This document shows positions 34,890 to 46,988 of a stretch of 64,000 nt of DNA, one piece after another. The notes below the pieces were generated by a model. The model was not told the origin of the DNA. It did no database searches and worked only from the letters and a program-made list of their open reading frames with translations. Each line of letters begins with the position of its first letter. The first letter of the stretch is position 1. Origin of the DNA: Isoetes taiwanensis (lineage: Eukaryota; Streptophyta; Lycopodiopsida; Isoetales; Isoetaceae); NCBI GenBank assembly GCA_021234155.1, contig JAJEKV010000020.1, positions 19,397,018 through 19,461,017 of the forward strand, in the 5' to 3' direction. A program made the position numbers and the translations under genes.

Positions 34890-35270
34890 CATTTTTGACA
34901 ATGATAAGTTGCCAAGTTTCTACTCCATAGTAGCATTTAAATGACCATCTGTGATAACAAGTTGGTCTGTGGCCCAATAATGTATGCTCTTAGCCTATCG
35001 AAGGAAAGGACGTCCAACAAGTATTTCATAGTCACTTGGATCTTCACTCGCTTTCCAAGCACTAAATTCTAGATGAAATTTGAGATTACCAATGTTAATC
35101 GTCAACTGAGAAGTGATACTTTATGGATGCATGATGTGACCCTTGGCAAGTTTGATATCATAAGGGGCACGGTATAATTGCCTTATGTCCAGTGGTTGCC
35201 GGAATTTGTCTATGATGAGATTGACTGCACTACCTCCATCGATCTAAACGTGGTTAACTTACTGAGTTCT
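34890..35270 (-). pseudogene. Gypsy retropepsin (aspartic protease) relic
   Basis: On the minus strand, about 35245 downwards reads IDGGSAVNLIIDKFRQPLD. D-G-G-S-A-V-N-L matches the D-[ST]-G-[SA] active site of retroelement proteases. It continues with LYRAPYDIKLAKG, LTINIGNLKFHLEF and DYEILVGRPFLR, the conserved 'ILGRPFL' end of the domain. Stops and frameshifts occur. No adjacent RT or LTR was recognised. Confidence 0.65.
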
Positions 35271-35279
35271 CACAGTGGC

Positions 35280-36637
35280 GTGAACAGTGGGCATGGAAGT
35301 GGCCACCGCGCCAACAAGAACAATGGGCAAAGGCAATTGCTCCTAAGAGCGATTGTACAAAATTGCAATGGAATAGAATTGTGAGACTATTTATATAATT
35401 GCATGTCTTGTTCGTAAAATCTATAGGCATCAAAAAGGAAAACTAATTATTCCTACAAGAAATTTATCGCGGCGGCCAAGGCCGCCGCGAACATTTCTCT
35501 TTACCAGCTTGGTGTCAGTTCTAAACCCAAGTATTATGGAGGGCATTTCAAGATGAAAATTTTCAATTCAAACTATAACAGAAAATGATGTTGTTGAAAA
35601 GGCCCAAAAATTTATTCAATATGGTTTAATAAGAAAAACAACATTAATTGCACTATGCCCTCAAGTTGCATTCTTCGAAGGTGCTTTGGTGTCATTCTGG
35701 GTAAAAAAGATAAATGCATATACACACCCAAATTTTATAGACCTTGTGATCATTAACATGCGTATTTGTTGTTGGGCTTGAAAAGACAGTGGCAGTGCTT
35801 CATGTAGCCTAATTCTATGGTTAACAACGTTTATCAATCAAGGGAAGTTTATAAATCAAGGAGAATATTGAATCTTGTTTCGAGATGCAACTATGAAGAA
35901 ACCTAGATTGATGCTTCCATATGCAACTATGGCACAACCCAAACAAATGCAAATTATGAGGTCGACAAAATTTTGACACTCAAGACAAATATCTTCTTGA
36001 TCCAAGAGTTTACAGTTAGTTCTACATGTTTGTGTCATCGCAACAAATTTTGCTTCATACCATGTAAATGTTCTTGGCAGACCACAAACATCCAAAAGTT
36101 AGGTTTGACTTCACATTATTTAGCTCTAGCAAAAAAAAACAACTTCATTTTGCCCCTCTTCCTCCTTTTACCTTTTAAACTACTCCATATTGTTGATTGC
36201 CTCGCTTAGTGACCCTTTCAAACTTTTATGTTTTTAAATGCCTTGTTGAGCTCAAGACTTTTTGATAGACTAGTCGATCAGCACGGATTCACACTTGAGC
36301 TAACCATGGATTCAAACTTGAGCTAACGCCAGTGCTTTTGTTTTCTCCTTGATGGAGCCACTTTACTGCCTGTCAGTTCCATACCACTAGAATGAATCTA
36401 AGGCTTGAACTATATATGCTAAGGTCACTCCAATTGAACGCCATCTAAAGGCATAAATAAAATCGTGAAATCAGATGCCTAAATCAGATGCCTGTGTCAA
36501 ATACGTGTGGTATAATCTATGTTCACATGTGGTATTCTGCAGATTTCTACATTGGATATCACCTATCATGACAACATTAAAGCTACTTTTAGTAGTACCA
36601 AATGGTATATTCTGCCAAGAACAATAAAATTCTTGCA
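35280..36637. other. Intergenic, nothing identified
   Basis: There is a small GC-rich palindrome (CGGCGGCCAAGGCCGCCGC) at about 35471-35489 and otherwise AT-rich sequence. Confidence 0.45.
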
Positions 36638-37816
36638 TCAGCAAATCTCTTCAGTTGGTTCTGCTGAGATAAATGAGCTGTTAAAGTCATAGTTGACGTC
36701 CGCAAGATAGAGTCCACAGGCAGGTGCCATTAGGTGCCATTACTGGGTTTAATGTGACAGATCTTGCCTCCAAAATTCTCTTCACTACATCCATGCATCC
36801 CTCTCACAAACATTCCAAATAGAAATTGTGAACCGACATAATACGATACTAATCATCATCTACTGAAAGGACTCTAGAGCCCAACATTATGGATAACATA
36901 GAAGTTACGAATCAAAATAACACAAAAGATAACGATATTGAAAATGCTATAATGACACCATTTTATCGAGATTGCACCTACGTGCATTCCTTGGCTTGAA
37001 AACGAGCATGAACATCTGTAGAAATACATCGGACATCAAGAATAGAGACATTCCCTTCTTTCTGAAACATGCACACAGATAATTAACAATATAGAAATGA
37101 AACTGAATAACGAGATTTCACAAAGTTCATACCTGCAAAAAGTGGTTAACAGCCTTGTGTATCACTTCCGGTTTATGCGGAGTCAACTGCCAAAAGTTAC
37201 AGGAGCATTAGAATGTGAGCATTAGAATGTCTGACTTAAAATACAAAACACATATCTGACAAAACTCTCAAAAATTACAAAGTGCATTTTTAAAGGATGT
37301 TAACCAGCAAGGAAGGAGCGAGCTGAGGGAAACATGAACATCCATAAGCAGAAAGTGTTTATCTGGAGCATTATTGATGTTTATCTGGTATACTTTTGAA
37401 ACTCTCAAATCCTCTATGAAATAGATGACCAATGTCCACCAGAGAATCACCAAATTGAAAAATCCAGGAAACATGGGTCCATTCTATTGTTCTGAAGTTC
37501 CAACGAAGAAAACCATGGCAATAGCACAGAGAAACTAGAACAAAAACCGCATTTTTGCGTCTATGTTTGGCTATGGCGGGCTTCAACGAATGCAGGCATT
37601 CCGAACCAGTGCAGGTTCATTAAAGACTTTCTAACTTAATCTTATAAGCACAAAAGAGAAGAGTCAGAGAGGTTACAGGAATGCCAATAGTAAAGTTGTG
37701 CCTGTAGGAGCTCAGTTCGGCAGCCGGCGACAACATGCACATCTTCAAGGCTGGACTTGAACTCTGCTTTAACACAGGCACCATTTGAGGAGACTGCTTG
37801 CTCTAGAACCCCACAG
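36638..37816 (-). pseudogene. tRNA pseudouridine synthase (TruA family) pseudogene
   Basis: TruA-type enzymes convert uridines in the tRNA anticodon arm to pseudouridine. Exon-like blocks lie in order on the minus strand: 37677-37816 (GVLEQAVSSNGA ... VVAGCRTELLQAQLYYW), 37133-37186 (LTPHKPEVIHKAVNHFLQ) and 36982-37061 (ILDVRCISTDVHARFQAKEC, the 'DFHARF' segment), all with AG/GT borders. The last, about 36783-36638, reads KRILEARSVTLNPVMAP, then GLYLADVNYD in another frame. Three defects show it is dead. The catalytic G-R-T-D motif reads C-R-T-E. The central exon(s) between the 'DFHARF' and C-terminal blocks are missing. A 10-bp tandem duplication (36723-36742) shifts the last exon. The first exon was not found. 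Confidence 0.7.
36723..36742. repeat. 10-bp tandem duplication causing a frameshift
   Basis: GGTGCCATTA is present twice in a row. Counting one copy only restores continuity from NPVMAP to ACGLYLADVNYD in the TruA relic. Confidence 0.85.
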
Positions 37817-39620
37817 CTTTGGTTAAAAGACAAATGTGATAAAGGAAACCAAAACTAAATTTAGCCTCTGCAAGTGACGCTTCCCTCCGCTCAATCTAGG
37901 ACAGAGACAAAACTCGGATTCGCCATAGCCAGATCTCGCTTACCTATTATGAGCACAAAACTGCATTTCTTAAGCCTCAACAATAGGATTTAACCATGGC
38001 GGGTTTGGAGCGACTCCTTTGTTGCCGGTCTCCAAATCGCAGTTGGGCAGAATCCGAAGACAAAACTCCTGAACAACCGTGGAAAAAACACTAGAAAAAT
38101 GAAGAGACATGGTTAGAATAGATAAGAGAGTCTGCAACATGCAAAATGGAGTTGTAAGCGCTGCCAAATCAACAGGGCCAATCAATGTTCGAAGGACAAA
38201 GAGGGCTTCCACAAAATTGACAGCGCAGAAGAAAGCAGTAGCTTTTCTAAAAGAACATCTGACTGGTTGTCTGCTATGCTACTGGAAGACCACACATGAG
38301 CTCCTTAAATCGAAATCGAAATTAAAAGCAAAGATTTACCTGCTTATGCCATTTCTAGCAAAGTAGAGAGAATCAGCGACTGCAACTATGGCAAAACCCT
38401 AGAGGTCAAAGGGGCGGCTATGGCGCTGAAGCTCTTCACTCTGTTTGGCTGGGCATAAAGTGATAAGCAGTGCTTCAGTGAGCGCTAGCAGATGGATACA
38501 TTATGCAATGCTGCCGATTCAACTCGCCTTCGTTTCTGAGAAATCCGGCAACAACTGCATCCACAAAATAAAAGAAAATCCAGTCAAAAAATGGCCACAA
38601 AAGCTCATTACCACAGAAAAGATCCGGACTTGCTTTTTGAACGCCATAGCCAAGCCAGAGAGACGCGACACAAATTTTTTTTCTTACCTGGGTAATTCGA
38701 CCAGAAATTCACCAGTCATTCACGAAGCCGGAAACCAAACGTTAGAGCATTGCTGGATTCGACACGTGCACCATAAATAACGTTGATGTATACTTATATA
38801 TGTTGTGATGGACTACACCGAATTCTCACTTATAATTGGTTTTGAAGTTATTAGTAGACTGTTGTGTCAGACCACGAGATCTGTCGAATTCACTATCCTA
38901 ATAAAAAAAATTCCATTCCAGGGATTTGCATGACATACCCATGACATCATGTTACAATATAAAGCAGAGAAAAAAACGAACGCTAAGAATATAAAATGTA
39001 CCTTCAATTTTCTTGTTTTGTCGCAAAAAGTTTTGCAATCTCAAGAAGTGTTTCTTTGGTCTTTTGGCAAATAATCAAAGTCATAATAGCCATGATTCTG
39101 CAATTTTCGGATTGTTCGATGATCTCATCTCCTCGAATGCTTTAACCAGCTGAATTTTTCGAAAAAAACTCATCGTTCATGAATTCCAATCTTTCATTTC
39201 GTTTGAGATTGGCTTACCAACAACTCCAAGCCGCTTACAAGCTGCAGATTTGGGACTGATCCCTTGCACATCATCTTTGTCATTAGAAGTTAGAGTGCTA
39301 TTTGAATTTCCACCTTGAGTGTTTTCAGCCTTCACGAATTATGGATTCTTTCTTATAGAGGATTCTCTAAATGTTGATTCTTCCAGATTCCCTTCTTGTT
39401 CCATAACCTAAATTTTGCCTCCAAAAAAAGATAAAGGTATATAGGCCATTTTTAGGGTCTCAACCTTTTTCAAGGTTCAATAAATATCTCAATAGTTCAA
39501 GTCTTAATAATTCAACTCCAATGCGACCGACTATCTTATTCTTGATTTCTGAACCACTCCTCCAAGCACTACCATATCAACTCACAATGATTTTCTCTGT
39601 ACAAATTGATTTATTATAAA
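37817..39620. other. Intergenic, no supported gene
   Basis: Frames at 38109-38366 and 38445-38780 (plus) and 37970-38212 (minus) are open but resemble no family that I know. The missing 5' exon of the TruA relic could be here, but I could not find it. Confidence 0.4.
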
Positions 39621-39625
39621 CTTTC

Positions 39626-39790
39626 TAGTATCATCATTATTGTAAAAAGTTTTTGCATTGAGAACCTTTTGAGGCGGGGGATTCTTAATCCTAGTAGTAA
39701 TGGTGATACTAGCTCATTATATGGCTCCCATGGCCTATTGATCTTCGTGGATCTCAATAACTCTATTATGCTCTATCCTATACCATGGCT
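39626..39790 (+). mobile_element. LINE 3'-UTR fragment
   Basis: It aligns with 24045-24205: CTAGTATCATCATTA, then TTTGAGGCGGGGG against TTCGAGGCAGGGG, TTAATCCTAGTAGTAATG, and GGCCTATTGATCTTCGTGGAT before a decayed CTCTATTATGCTCTATCC tail. Only the 3' UTR is present, so it is an extreme 5' truncation. Confidence 0.75.
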
Positions 39791-40728
39791 TGCAGGTCTG
39801 TTACACCACTAGAAAAAGTAAACTCTTGTTAATATTTGATAAAGACCTGCGTTAGTCAATTGACTTCATTCAAATAGGGATATCGTTGCATAATTTATTC
39901 TTTAGGTGTATAACCACAAAATAATATCTACTGCAGATACTTCGATGTAAGAAATGAATAGCTTCGCCAGATTTTAACTTTCTAATTGACAAGCCTTTAT
40001 TTTGTTATATCCCCAGTTTTAAGAGGGTCCTCCCATTTATGGTCCAGGTGAATCGAGGAGTTGCTTGTTTTCTTTGCCCCTACCACCTTCCCTTCATCAT
40101 GATTTTCAAATACACACTGCTAGCCAATGTTCATGATATTGTATTTGATGCGAAGAAGACTAGTTTGGAAGATGAGATTGATCCTACCTTCCTTTCGAAG
40201 AGGACGTAGGCTCATTAATTACAAGATTTTGATTCGTAACCACCAATAACACAAGAACTATAAACTAAGCGCTAGAATGGAGTACATTCGTCTTTGCTCT
40301 AGCTTCATTTCTTTAGCATAGCTCTTCATATAGAAGGAGAAGGAGAAGGAAAAGAAGAAGGAGAAATGAAAAGAAATTTCTATGTCATGCCACTTGGCAA
40401 CATCTCCTTATGACATATGATGCATACCACTCTAGCACTGCTTACTTAATTGTTGGGTCCTGCCCCTAACTACCTTACATTACATTGAATGCGACTCTTG
40501 ACAGCCTCGAACTCGAGAGATATTTGTTCTAAGACTAGTGTGTTACTATTAGGTTAAACGTTCTCACAAATGTCGATCCCAAGCTGAAAACCCAGCTCAA
40601 CGACCAATTCAAATAAGCAATAATTGTATCATTTTGAGTTCTGCTTGTTAAGTTATATCTCTTTATAAAAGAGACTTACCTTTGTTTCCCATTGGTCGTT
40701 TTATAATGTGGATTCATCCATTACCATT

Positions 40729-40764
<36 letters not shown>

Positions 40765-42600
40765 TCAATTTTTTGTTTTCCTTTTGGGTAGTTTTTTTTT
40801 TTTTTTTTTGGGGGGAGGGGGGACATAAAAAAGAAAATAATACGTTTTAAATTCATTATTAGACCATAATAGAAAGAGATATATTTAGGAACACTAGATT
40901 ATTCCATGCGTACTCATGAGCTTGCATCCATGTCCTCATGTGCTGCACGATGGCAAGTTATGCTCTAGTTGACAGTTTCTTCACTGAGCTTGTGAGTACT
41001 TTTTCTAACATAATAGAGGTTGGCATCCTTCAAGAAAATTAAATCGAATAAAGTAATATTATTTCATTTGAGGAGGTGGGTTCCTGTGAACATTAAAAAT
41101 ACTATCTATCTATCTATCTTTATTCCTGATCACTATCAGTACGAGATATACATCTGCAACCGACATGTTTTATATTTGCCCCATTTCGATACATGTTGCA
41201 TTCCTCTTAAACATGAGATCTAATAATAATCATTAAAGTGTATGATGAAAAAAGAACTTGTTATCCGCACTTGTTCAATATACATTGGTTTACAACAAAA
41301 GGAACCAATAATTTTGGAGAGCCCAACAATCATTCTAGTCAATTCACGAACTATATATCTGCACTTAACATGCATAAGCTCAACATCCATAACCTAATGA
41401 TCTATAATGTTGCTAATGTTGCAATGCTACAACCTATACCTACCATAAGTACCAAAAAAGGAATTGCAATTTCTTTTAAGTTCTCCACAAATTCTCCTAG
41501 CTTACGCTTGCCCCCATTGGACAAATCAATCTCCACCTTACGAGATATTTGTCTTCTGAAAGAAAAGGTAATTTCTTAGCTTGCTAATCCATACATGATT
41601 TAGAGATTTCTAGTGTTCTTCAAGTTGCTATTTAGAATCATGCATATTTCTTGATTATTAGTTTTGAGATAATGACGATGGTGAAATTTGAAAGTTTACG
41701 GGAAGCCGATACATGACGAGATTTGAAGAAAGGACAACCACTTATTTATCCTGATATACAAATTGGCAAAAAGAGATCCTGTCTAATAACCAGATTTCAA
41801 TCGATATTTATTCTGATAACCAATTTGGCAAAAAGCGATAATGTCTAATAACCAGATTGCTATCAATGGTCAAGACCTGCTTGGGTCAACAAGGCTACCC
41901 AATTACAGTGTCACAACCATCTAAGATATATCAATAGTTCTCCTTCAAGGGAGCACCCAAGTCCAAACTGATATCTCGCTTTTGAATAAAATTCTTATGT
42001 TAATTCAACATCCACGAATTCATTGTTGTTGTCAATTATATGTATTAGAGCTTATATTGCATAACAATTTCATTTATTCACTATATAACTAGGGTTTATT
42101 AAACTAAGGGTACCTTTGCACCTGACGTTAAGTTAGGATCCCCTTAAGCTTTGATGAGGATTTCGTTAAGCTTTTATCATTTGTTAGATTCACACCATAA
42201 ATTTGGTTAGTGTTTCGTTAAGTTAAATAATATCATTCTGTTGATTTTTTTTAACCAAAAATTCCTGACGTAAACAATGTTCAAACTACTTTATGTTAGA
42301 TTAATAAGCTCAACACAAAGTTAACCCAAAAAAAATTATGAACGTAAGTCACTTTAACGACGATCATTTTGTAGTTCGAGATCGAGCGATGCCGATGGCT
42401 AATGGTCGTCGAGGTGGTCGCAGAGAGGGAAGCCGACCTCCTCTTGGTGGTTGTGCGAGTCGTGGGGATGATTGTGAAGGTGCTTTTTCACAAGAAGCAG
42501 GGTCTGACCAGACCCACTAGAACAGGTCAGCCAAAAGCATTTTTGAATCCATTTTCAATGAGTTCACTGTCCAAATGTCTGCTTGTAAATACCTAAATAT
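39791..42600. other. Intergenic with homopolymer tracts and a CTAT microsatellite
   Basis: There is a run of about 35 A at 40727-40761 and a T run followed by a G run at 40788-40820. (CTAT)n lies at about 41104-41119. Two blocks with CCAGATT and GATATTTATTCTGATAACC-like repeats occur around 41760-41860. No gene is recognised. Confidence 0.5.
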
Positions 42601-42605
42601 AAGAA

Positions 42606-43080
42606 ATGCATCTAGGTAGTTGCATCCTTATTCCACATTTGGAATATAAGGAATGCATTGGGCTTCCTAAAGGAAGGGCCCTTTCCTTGGAAGCCTTTAC
42701 AAGGAACTATGCTGTTATTGCAATTTCTAACAAGAAGGAGTGTTTTTTTGTGCATGATTATGCAGCAGTTTTGAGATATTGGATTAAACACAACATGAAT
42801 TTCAAAAGATTCTTTTTGTTGTTCTTGGCGCTTCTTCAGGTGGATATTTTCTATCTGGGTTTGCTTTCCATATTCAATTCAGAGCTACAATTATGATAGC
42901 ATGAGATGAGTTTGATAGCATAAATTTTGGACAAAACAAGGAGAGTTTGATGGCATGAATTAGCATTCTCAATGAAAAAGGATATATGATAAAGGATCGC
43001 AAGGCTGTTAATTGGTAGATGCCAGTGCTCAAGCAGAATGTATTGCATGTTGAAGGATCTGAACTGAAATTTGAACCACT
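42606..43080 (+). other. Unassigned open frame
   Basis: A 96-codon frame (42606-42896) contains a hydrophobic stretch (FFLLFLALLQVDIFYLGLL), followed by decayed sequence up to the PPR relic. It may be an upstream part of that relic or chance; no family was recognised. Confidence 0.2.
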
Positions 43081-43119
43081 GGCCTATAGTCCCTGGGACT
43101 TCTATGATTTCAACATTAG

Positions 43120-43760
43120 TCCAACATGGCTTTATGAACGAAGCACTCGAAGCATTTCAAGATATGCAATTAGAAGGACTGGTGCCTGATGACCTTTTCT
43201 TAATGCATGTTCTCACCAAGGTTTTATAGTTGGAGGGAATCTAATCCATGCAAAAACTATTAGAAAGCACCTCGGGTGCTAAGAGCACCAACGATCCTCT
43301 TAAGCTCTCACCCCCAGCCCCCACATGGTGTCTCATTTGGGTGGGTGTTGTCTTGGGTCTTAGCCTCATTTAGTTGTTGTCTTGGGTACTTCTCTCATCG
43401 ACATGTATGAAAAATTTGGTGAACTTGAAAAAGAAAAAGTTGTGTTTAGCAGATTAATGAGAAAGAATGTGATCACTTGGATTGTCATGGTTGGAGCTTA
43501 TGTTATGTATGGCCTTTACAAATGCACCTTGAAGGCATGAAGCCTAATAATCTTATCTTTTTCAACATACTTGACGTATGTGCTACAAAAATAGCTCTAC
43601 ATGCTTAGATAATAAATATCGGATTTGATGCAACAAAAATGCACCTTGAAGGCATGAAGCCTAATAATCTTATCTTTTTCATCATACTTGATGTATGTGC
43701 TACAGAAATAGCTCTGATATTACATGCTTGGATAGTAAATAACAGATTTGATTTAGATAC
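43120..43760 (+). pseudogene. PPR (PLS-type) protein pseudogene
   Basis: PPR proteins bind organellar RNA through 31-36-residue helical repeats. Here frames give NEALEAFQDMQLEGLVPDDL (about 43137), then IHAKTIRKHL (about 43240). About 43395-43500 reads SLIDMYEKFGELEKEKVVFS with RLMRKNVITWIVMVGAY, a near-standard repeat ('ALVDMYAKCG...VFDxMPxRNVVSWNAMI'). GMKPNNLIFFNILDVCA follows at about 43533. Frames change between blocks and several repeats are incomplete. A 118-bp internal tandem duplication covers the last motif. Confidence 0.8.
43523..43757. repeat. 118-bp tandem duplication in the PPR relic
   Basis: The block from GCACCTTGAAGGCATGAAGC to about the next AAAAAT is repeated at 43641, with small differences such as TTCAACATACTTGACG against TTCATCATACTTGATG. 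Confidence 0.85.
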
Positions 43761-44344
43761 ATACAATTGGACTTCTTAATATGTATGGAACATGTACAAG
43801 TATGAGCACCTTTACATCTAGTAATTTTACAAGATTTTTACGAGTTAAGTTACCATGGGTTAAAAACTCTAATTTAAGTGTCCTTAACTTTTAAATGAAT
43901 ATATTAACCAAAAATTATGTTTGCACTATGTTCCCAACTTTAATTAGTATAATTTTTTTTGAGATAAGATAAGATAAGAACAAAAGTCTCATTTGCACTG
44001 CTAGTTAAGTTAATCAAGGTTAAGAATTTCAGTTAACTCTTTTAAATGAAAATATCAACATAAAATGCCTTCCTATTTCTGTTGAAGTGCTGTAAACTTT
44101 TGTGCCCAAAAAGTAGCCAAAAAATAATAATTTTTTTGAAATGCCAGAAATAGCAGGAAGGCGTTTTTTTCATTAGGAAATTCCTGCCGGAAGTAAATTT
44201 CAGGGCGCGCGTCCAGGCTCGCAGCCTCAAAATTTCCTACTGGTAGGAATTACCTCTTCCTAATTTTGATGTGCTAGCTGATTTAATTTGAGGTGAACTT
44301 GACTAAGGCATGTAATAACATGTTGCCATTACGTTAATCTAAAA

Positions 44345-44640
44345 GAATAAGAATAAGAATGATTTTTTATCGTCTACTGAGACCAATCGGCCTATGGGAC
44401 CCAGAAGGAGCACAACAAACTTATTACTGTCCGGCCCCGAAGGGTTTTCGAGGGAAAACCCGTGGCAGTAATAAGAATAGAATAGAATAGAATAGAATAG
44501 AATATGATTTTATCGTCCACGGAGACCAACTGGCCTATGGGACCCAAGTACAAAGAGAGAGCAAAGAAGCGATATACTACCGGGATTAAAACCCCCACCA
44601 AGGGTTTTTGGGAAAACCTTAGTAGCAATAAGGATCCGAC
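44345..44640 (-). mobile_element. Two adjacent LINE 3' tails
   Basis: On the minus strand two LINE 3' UTR ends lie side by side. The first (44345-44477) has GGTCTCAGTAGACGATAAA and an ATTCTT-type tail. The second (44478-44640) has GGTCTCCGTGGACGATAAAA and a TTCTA tail (TAGAA repeats at 44478-44506). Each has GGGTCCCATAGGCC upstream of the motif. Both are extreme 5' truncations of the family seen at 23579-28608. Confidence 0.78.
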
Positions 44641-45420
44641 ATACCGCATGATTATATACCTAATCACAAGTACATCCGAGGTTAATGCCGGACGGGGGCA
44701 TAATCGAAGTCGACAGATCCATTACCTCCCTGGAGGCACGATCCCAACAAGCCTACCGAGGTCGGGTGCTCAAGAAGCTCATGGGGGGTCGATGGGGCAC
44801 AACTAACCGAAAGCATACCGAAGCCCGATATGCTCAGAGACGGACAGTCCTGAGGTCGCGGACTTTCATCCTCAAATACCGCTGACAAAGACCGATGCAC
44901 TCGCCCCTCACGGCCCCCGAATCCATCTCCTCGCCTCAATGCGAGGTGGTGTGCACTCGCAAATGGAAGCAATCACCCCGCTTTGTTGTCAAACCGCATA
45001 AAGATACATCATCATGAAATAAATGTATATATACATGTCAAGTGTGTGCCCGCAGGACATAGCTGATCTCGCATGTCCATAACCTCCGGTGAAGGCGATC
45101 CCAAAGACCGCACGGATCTTTGTGCTCAACGTCACATATAATGCACCGGCCCCGACCAACTCAAAGATAGCGCGTCCGGATTTGATCATATCGGGCAACT
45201 TTGAAGGGTATGAGATTCATCCTCAATGACTCCCATTTGGCGGCGTGTGAGCACTGCCCCGGCGTGGCTCACCAATCCATCCGCCCGCCTCAATTCGAAG
45301 ATGGTGTGCCCCTGTGCGAATGGAGGCAATGAGTCTGCGCCTTTTCATGGGCAAGTGGGTACGTAGATAGCATTGCGGGCCTCGTTCCAATGTGGGATTT
45401 ATGTGGCGCTGGTAGTGTAA
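44641..45420. repeat. GC-rich stretch with diverged internal repeat
   Basis: Blocks around 44820-44990 and 45180-45350 resemble each other (GATATGCTCAG.../GATCATATCGGG, TTCATCCTCAA, GCCTCAAT...GATGGTGTGC, ATGGA(A/G)GCAAT). GC content is far above the flanks. I find no protein family in any frame. Confidence 0.4.
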
Positions 45421-45944
45421 AGATAAGTTAAATCAAACGCATTTATGGATTGGCATTAGGTTAATTTTGACGGGATCCTTAACTAAATTTGATTTGAAAA
45501 ATGCCAGTTAACACAAGACGAGTGGAATGACGTGCCAAAAATGCCAAACTGTATATATAATATAACACATGATTTGGAAGGTTTTTGTTGTATTTGTATT
45601 AAAATGCTAATTTGATGACAGATCCGATAAACTTCTAATATTTGAGTTTCGTATTTTGAGAGATGCTTATAGCAATGGTCTAGGGTAAGATTCGACTGCG
45701 GGGGAAAGCGTATATTTATAGCCATTTGAGCAGCTTAATGTCATTTAGTTGTCAGGCAAAAAAATTGGACGAATTTCTTAGGGCACTTGCAATGGCTAGA
45801 TTTGGAATTCCAGGAACGTCACGTGATGGGGCCGTCTTGCAAGGCAGCCGGCACCTGCATGCCGATGAAAACGAAGAGGGACAGCGGTCGGGATGTCTGT
45901 CGGAATGGCCATTGTGGCTCTTATTTGCTTTTTTGGTGTTCATG

Positions 45945-46064
45945 CAAGTGATGTGAGCGGTTGTTCGTAAGGTGGCGTGACCAAGTAGATTTTCTATCCG
46001 CTTTCAAGTGATGTGAGCGATTGTTGATAAGGTGGCCTGACCAAGTAGATTTTCTATCCGCTTT
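45945..46064. repeat. Two tandem copies of 60 bp
   Basis: CAAGTGATGTGAGCG... to TTTTCTATCCGCTTT, perfectly adjacent at 45945 and 46005, with a few differences. Confidence 0.9.
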
Positions 46065-46856
46065 GATAGACCCGAATATGTATGAATCGACATTCCTTCT
46101 ATGGCTACAACAGTCGATTTCCAGGGATCCCAGGCCAAATTTCAGATGCCTCAGTTCTGGTTGATTGTAAGCTTGCCTTGACCTTCTGAAATCGGGATAC
46201 TAGGAACCAATTCCGGGCCTTATCAGGTTATTTTAGCCTAACCCGCTGAATCAATTTCATCTCTGGCAGCTAATCCCGCAGTTCCTCTGATTCATGGTTT
46301 CCCCCGGGGGGTGCACTTATACATAAGGGGGGTATGGCATCTGCGTTCGGAGGGTAGCAAAAAACCCCCCTTGTATACGCAATTTTAAAAGGCAATTTGA
46401 CCCCTCTGTGTATAGATATTGCTCCAAATTAGCGCCTAAAAACACCCCTAACCCCTAAGTATACGTATGCAAATGGTCCAAAAAACACCCCTCCATTGAA
46501 CTCATACGCTGATCAAAGGTGAATCCACTGGGTGGTTTCCTTGACCAAATCGGCCATCTTGCTTGAATTTCAGTTTGATTCTGTGGATCCATACTGGGTT
46601 CCTACCTGTTTTCTTGCTGTGGAATCTCTGCTCTGTTCTAATGTTTTTATTTAATGTCATGGTCACGTGGAAAGGTTTTTGAATGTAACGTAAGATAAAA
46701 TTAAATGTTCATATATTTCAAAGTGACCTTAGAAAGTGGCAGAGAATTTTTTGTGAAAAAAATATTGGTCGTTGATTTGGCATGATGCCTAGTATATGCA
46801 GGAGATCAATGGTCTGCATGCAATCCTAAAAACAAAGCCCATAATACTTGATAAAG
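46065..46856. other. Intergenic with C/G-run patch
   Basis: 46290-46500 contains many runs of five or more C or G (CCCCCGGGGGG, AAGGGGGG, ACCCCCC). The phrases GTATACGCA and GTATACGTATGC suggest a degraded inverted arrangement. No gene is seen. Confidence 0.45.
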
Positions 46857-46988
46857 CAATTTGATGACGGACCCGATATACAAAAAATAGATAGTATTTT
46901 TAAGTCATGCCACATTGAGTATCGAACAATTTGATGACCGAACCGATATAAAAAAAATAGATAGTATTTTTAAGTCATGCCACATTGG
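46857..46988. repeat. Two tandem copies of about 70 bp
   Basis: CAATTTGATGAC, CCGATATA and ATAGATAGTATTTTTAAGTC with ATGCCACATTG occur at 46857 and again at 46927. Confidence 0.9.

Noticed and set aside
38109-38780. Plus-strand frames of 85 and 111 codons
   Set aside because: No recognisable motif, no splice-compatible neighbours, and composition close to non-coding.
44392-45198. GC-rich frames on both strands
   Set aside because: They overlap LINE tails and a diverged non-coding repeat; none shows a protein family.
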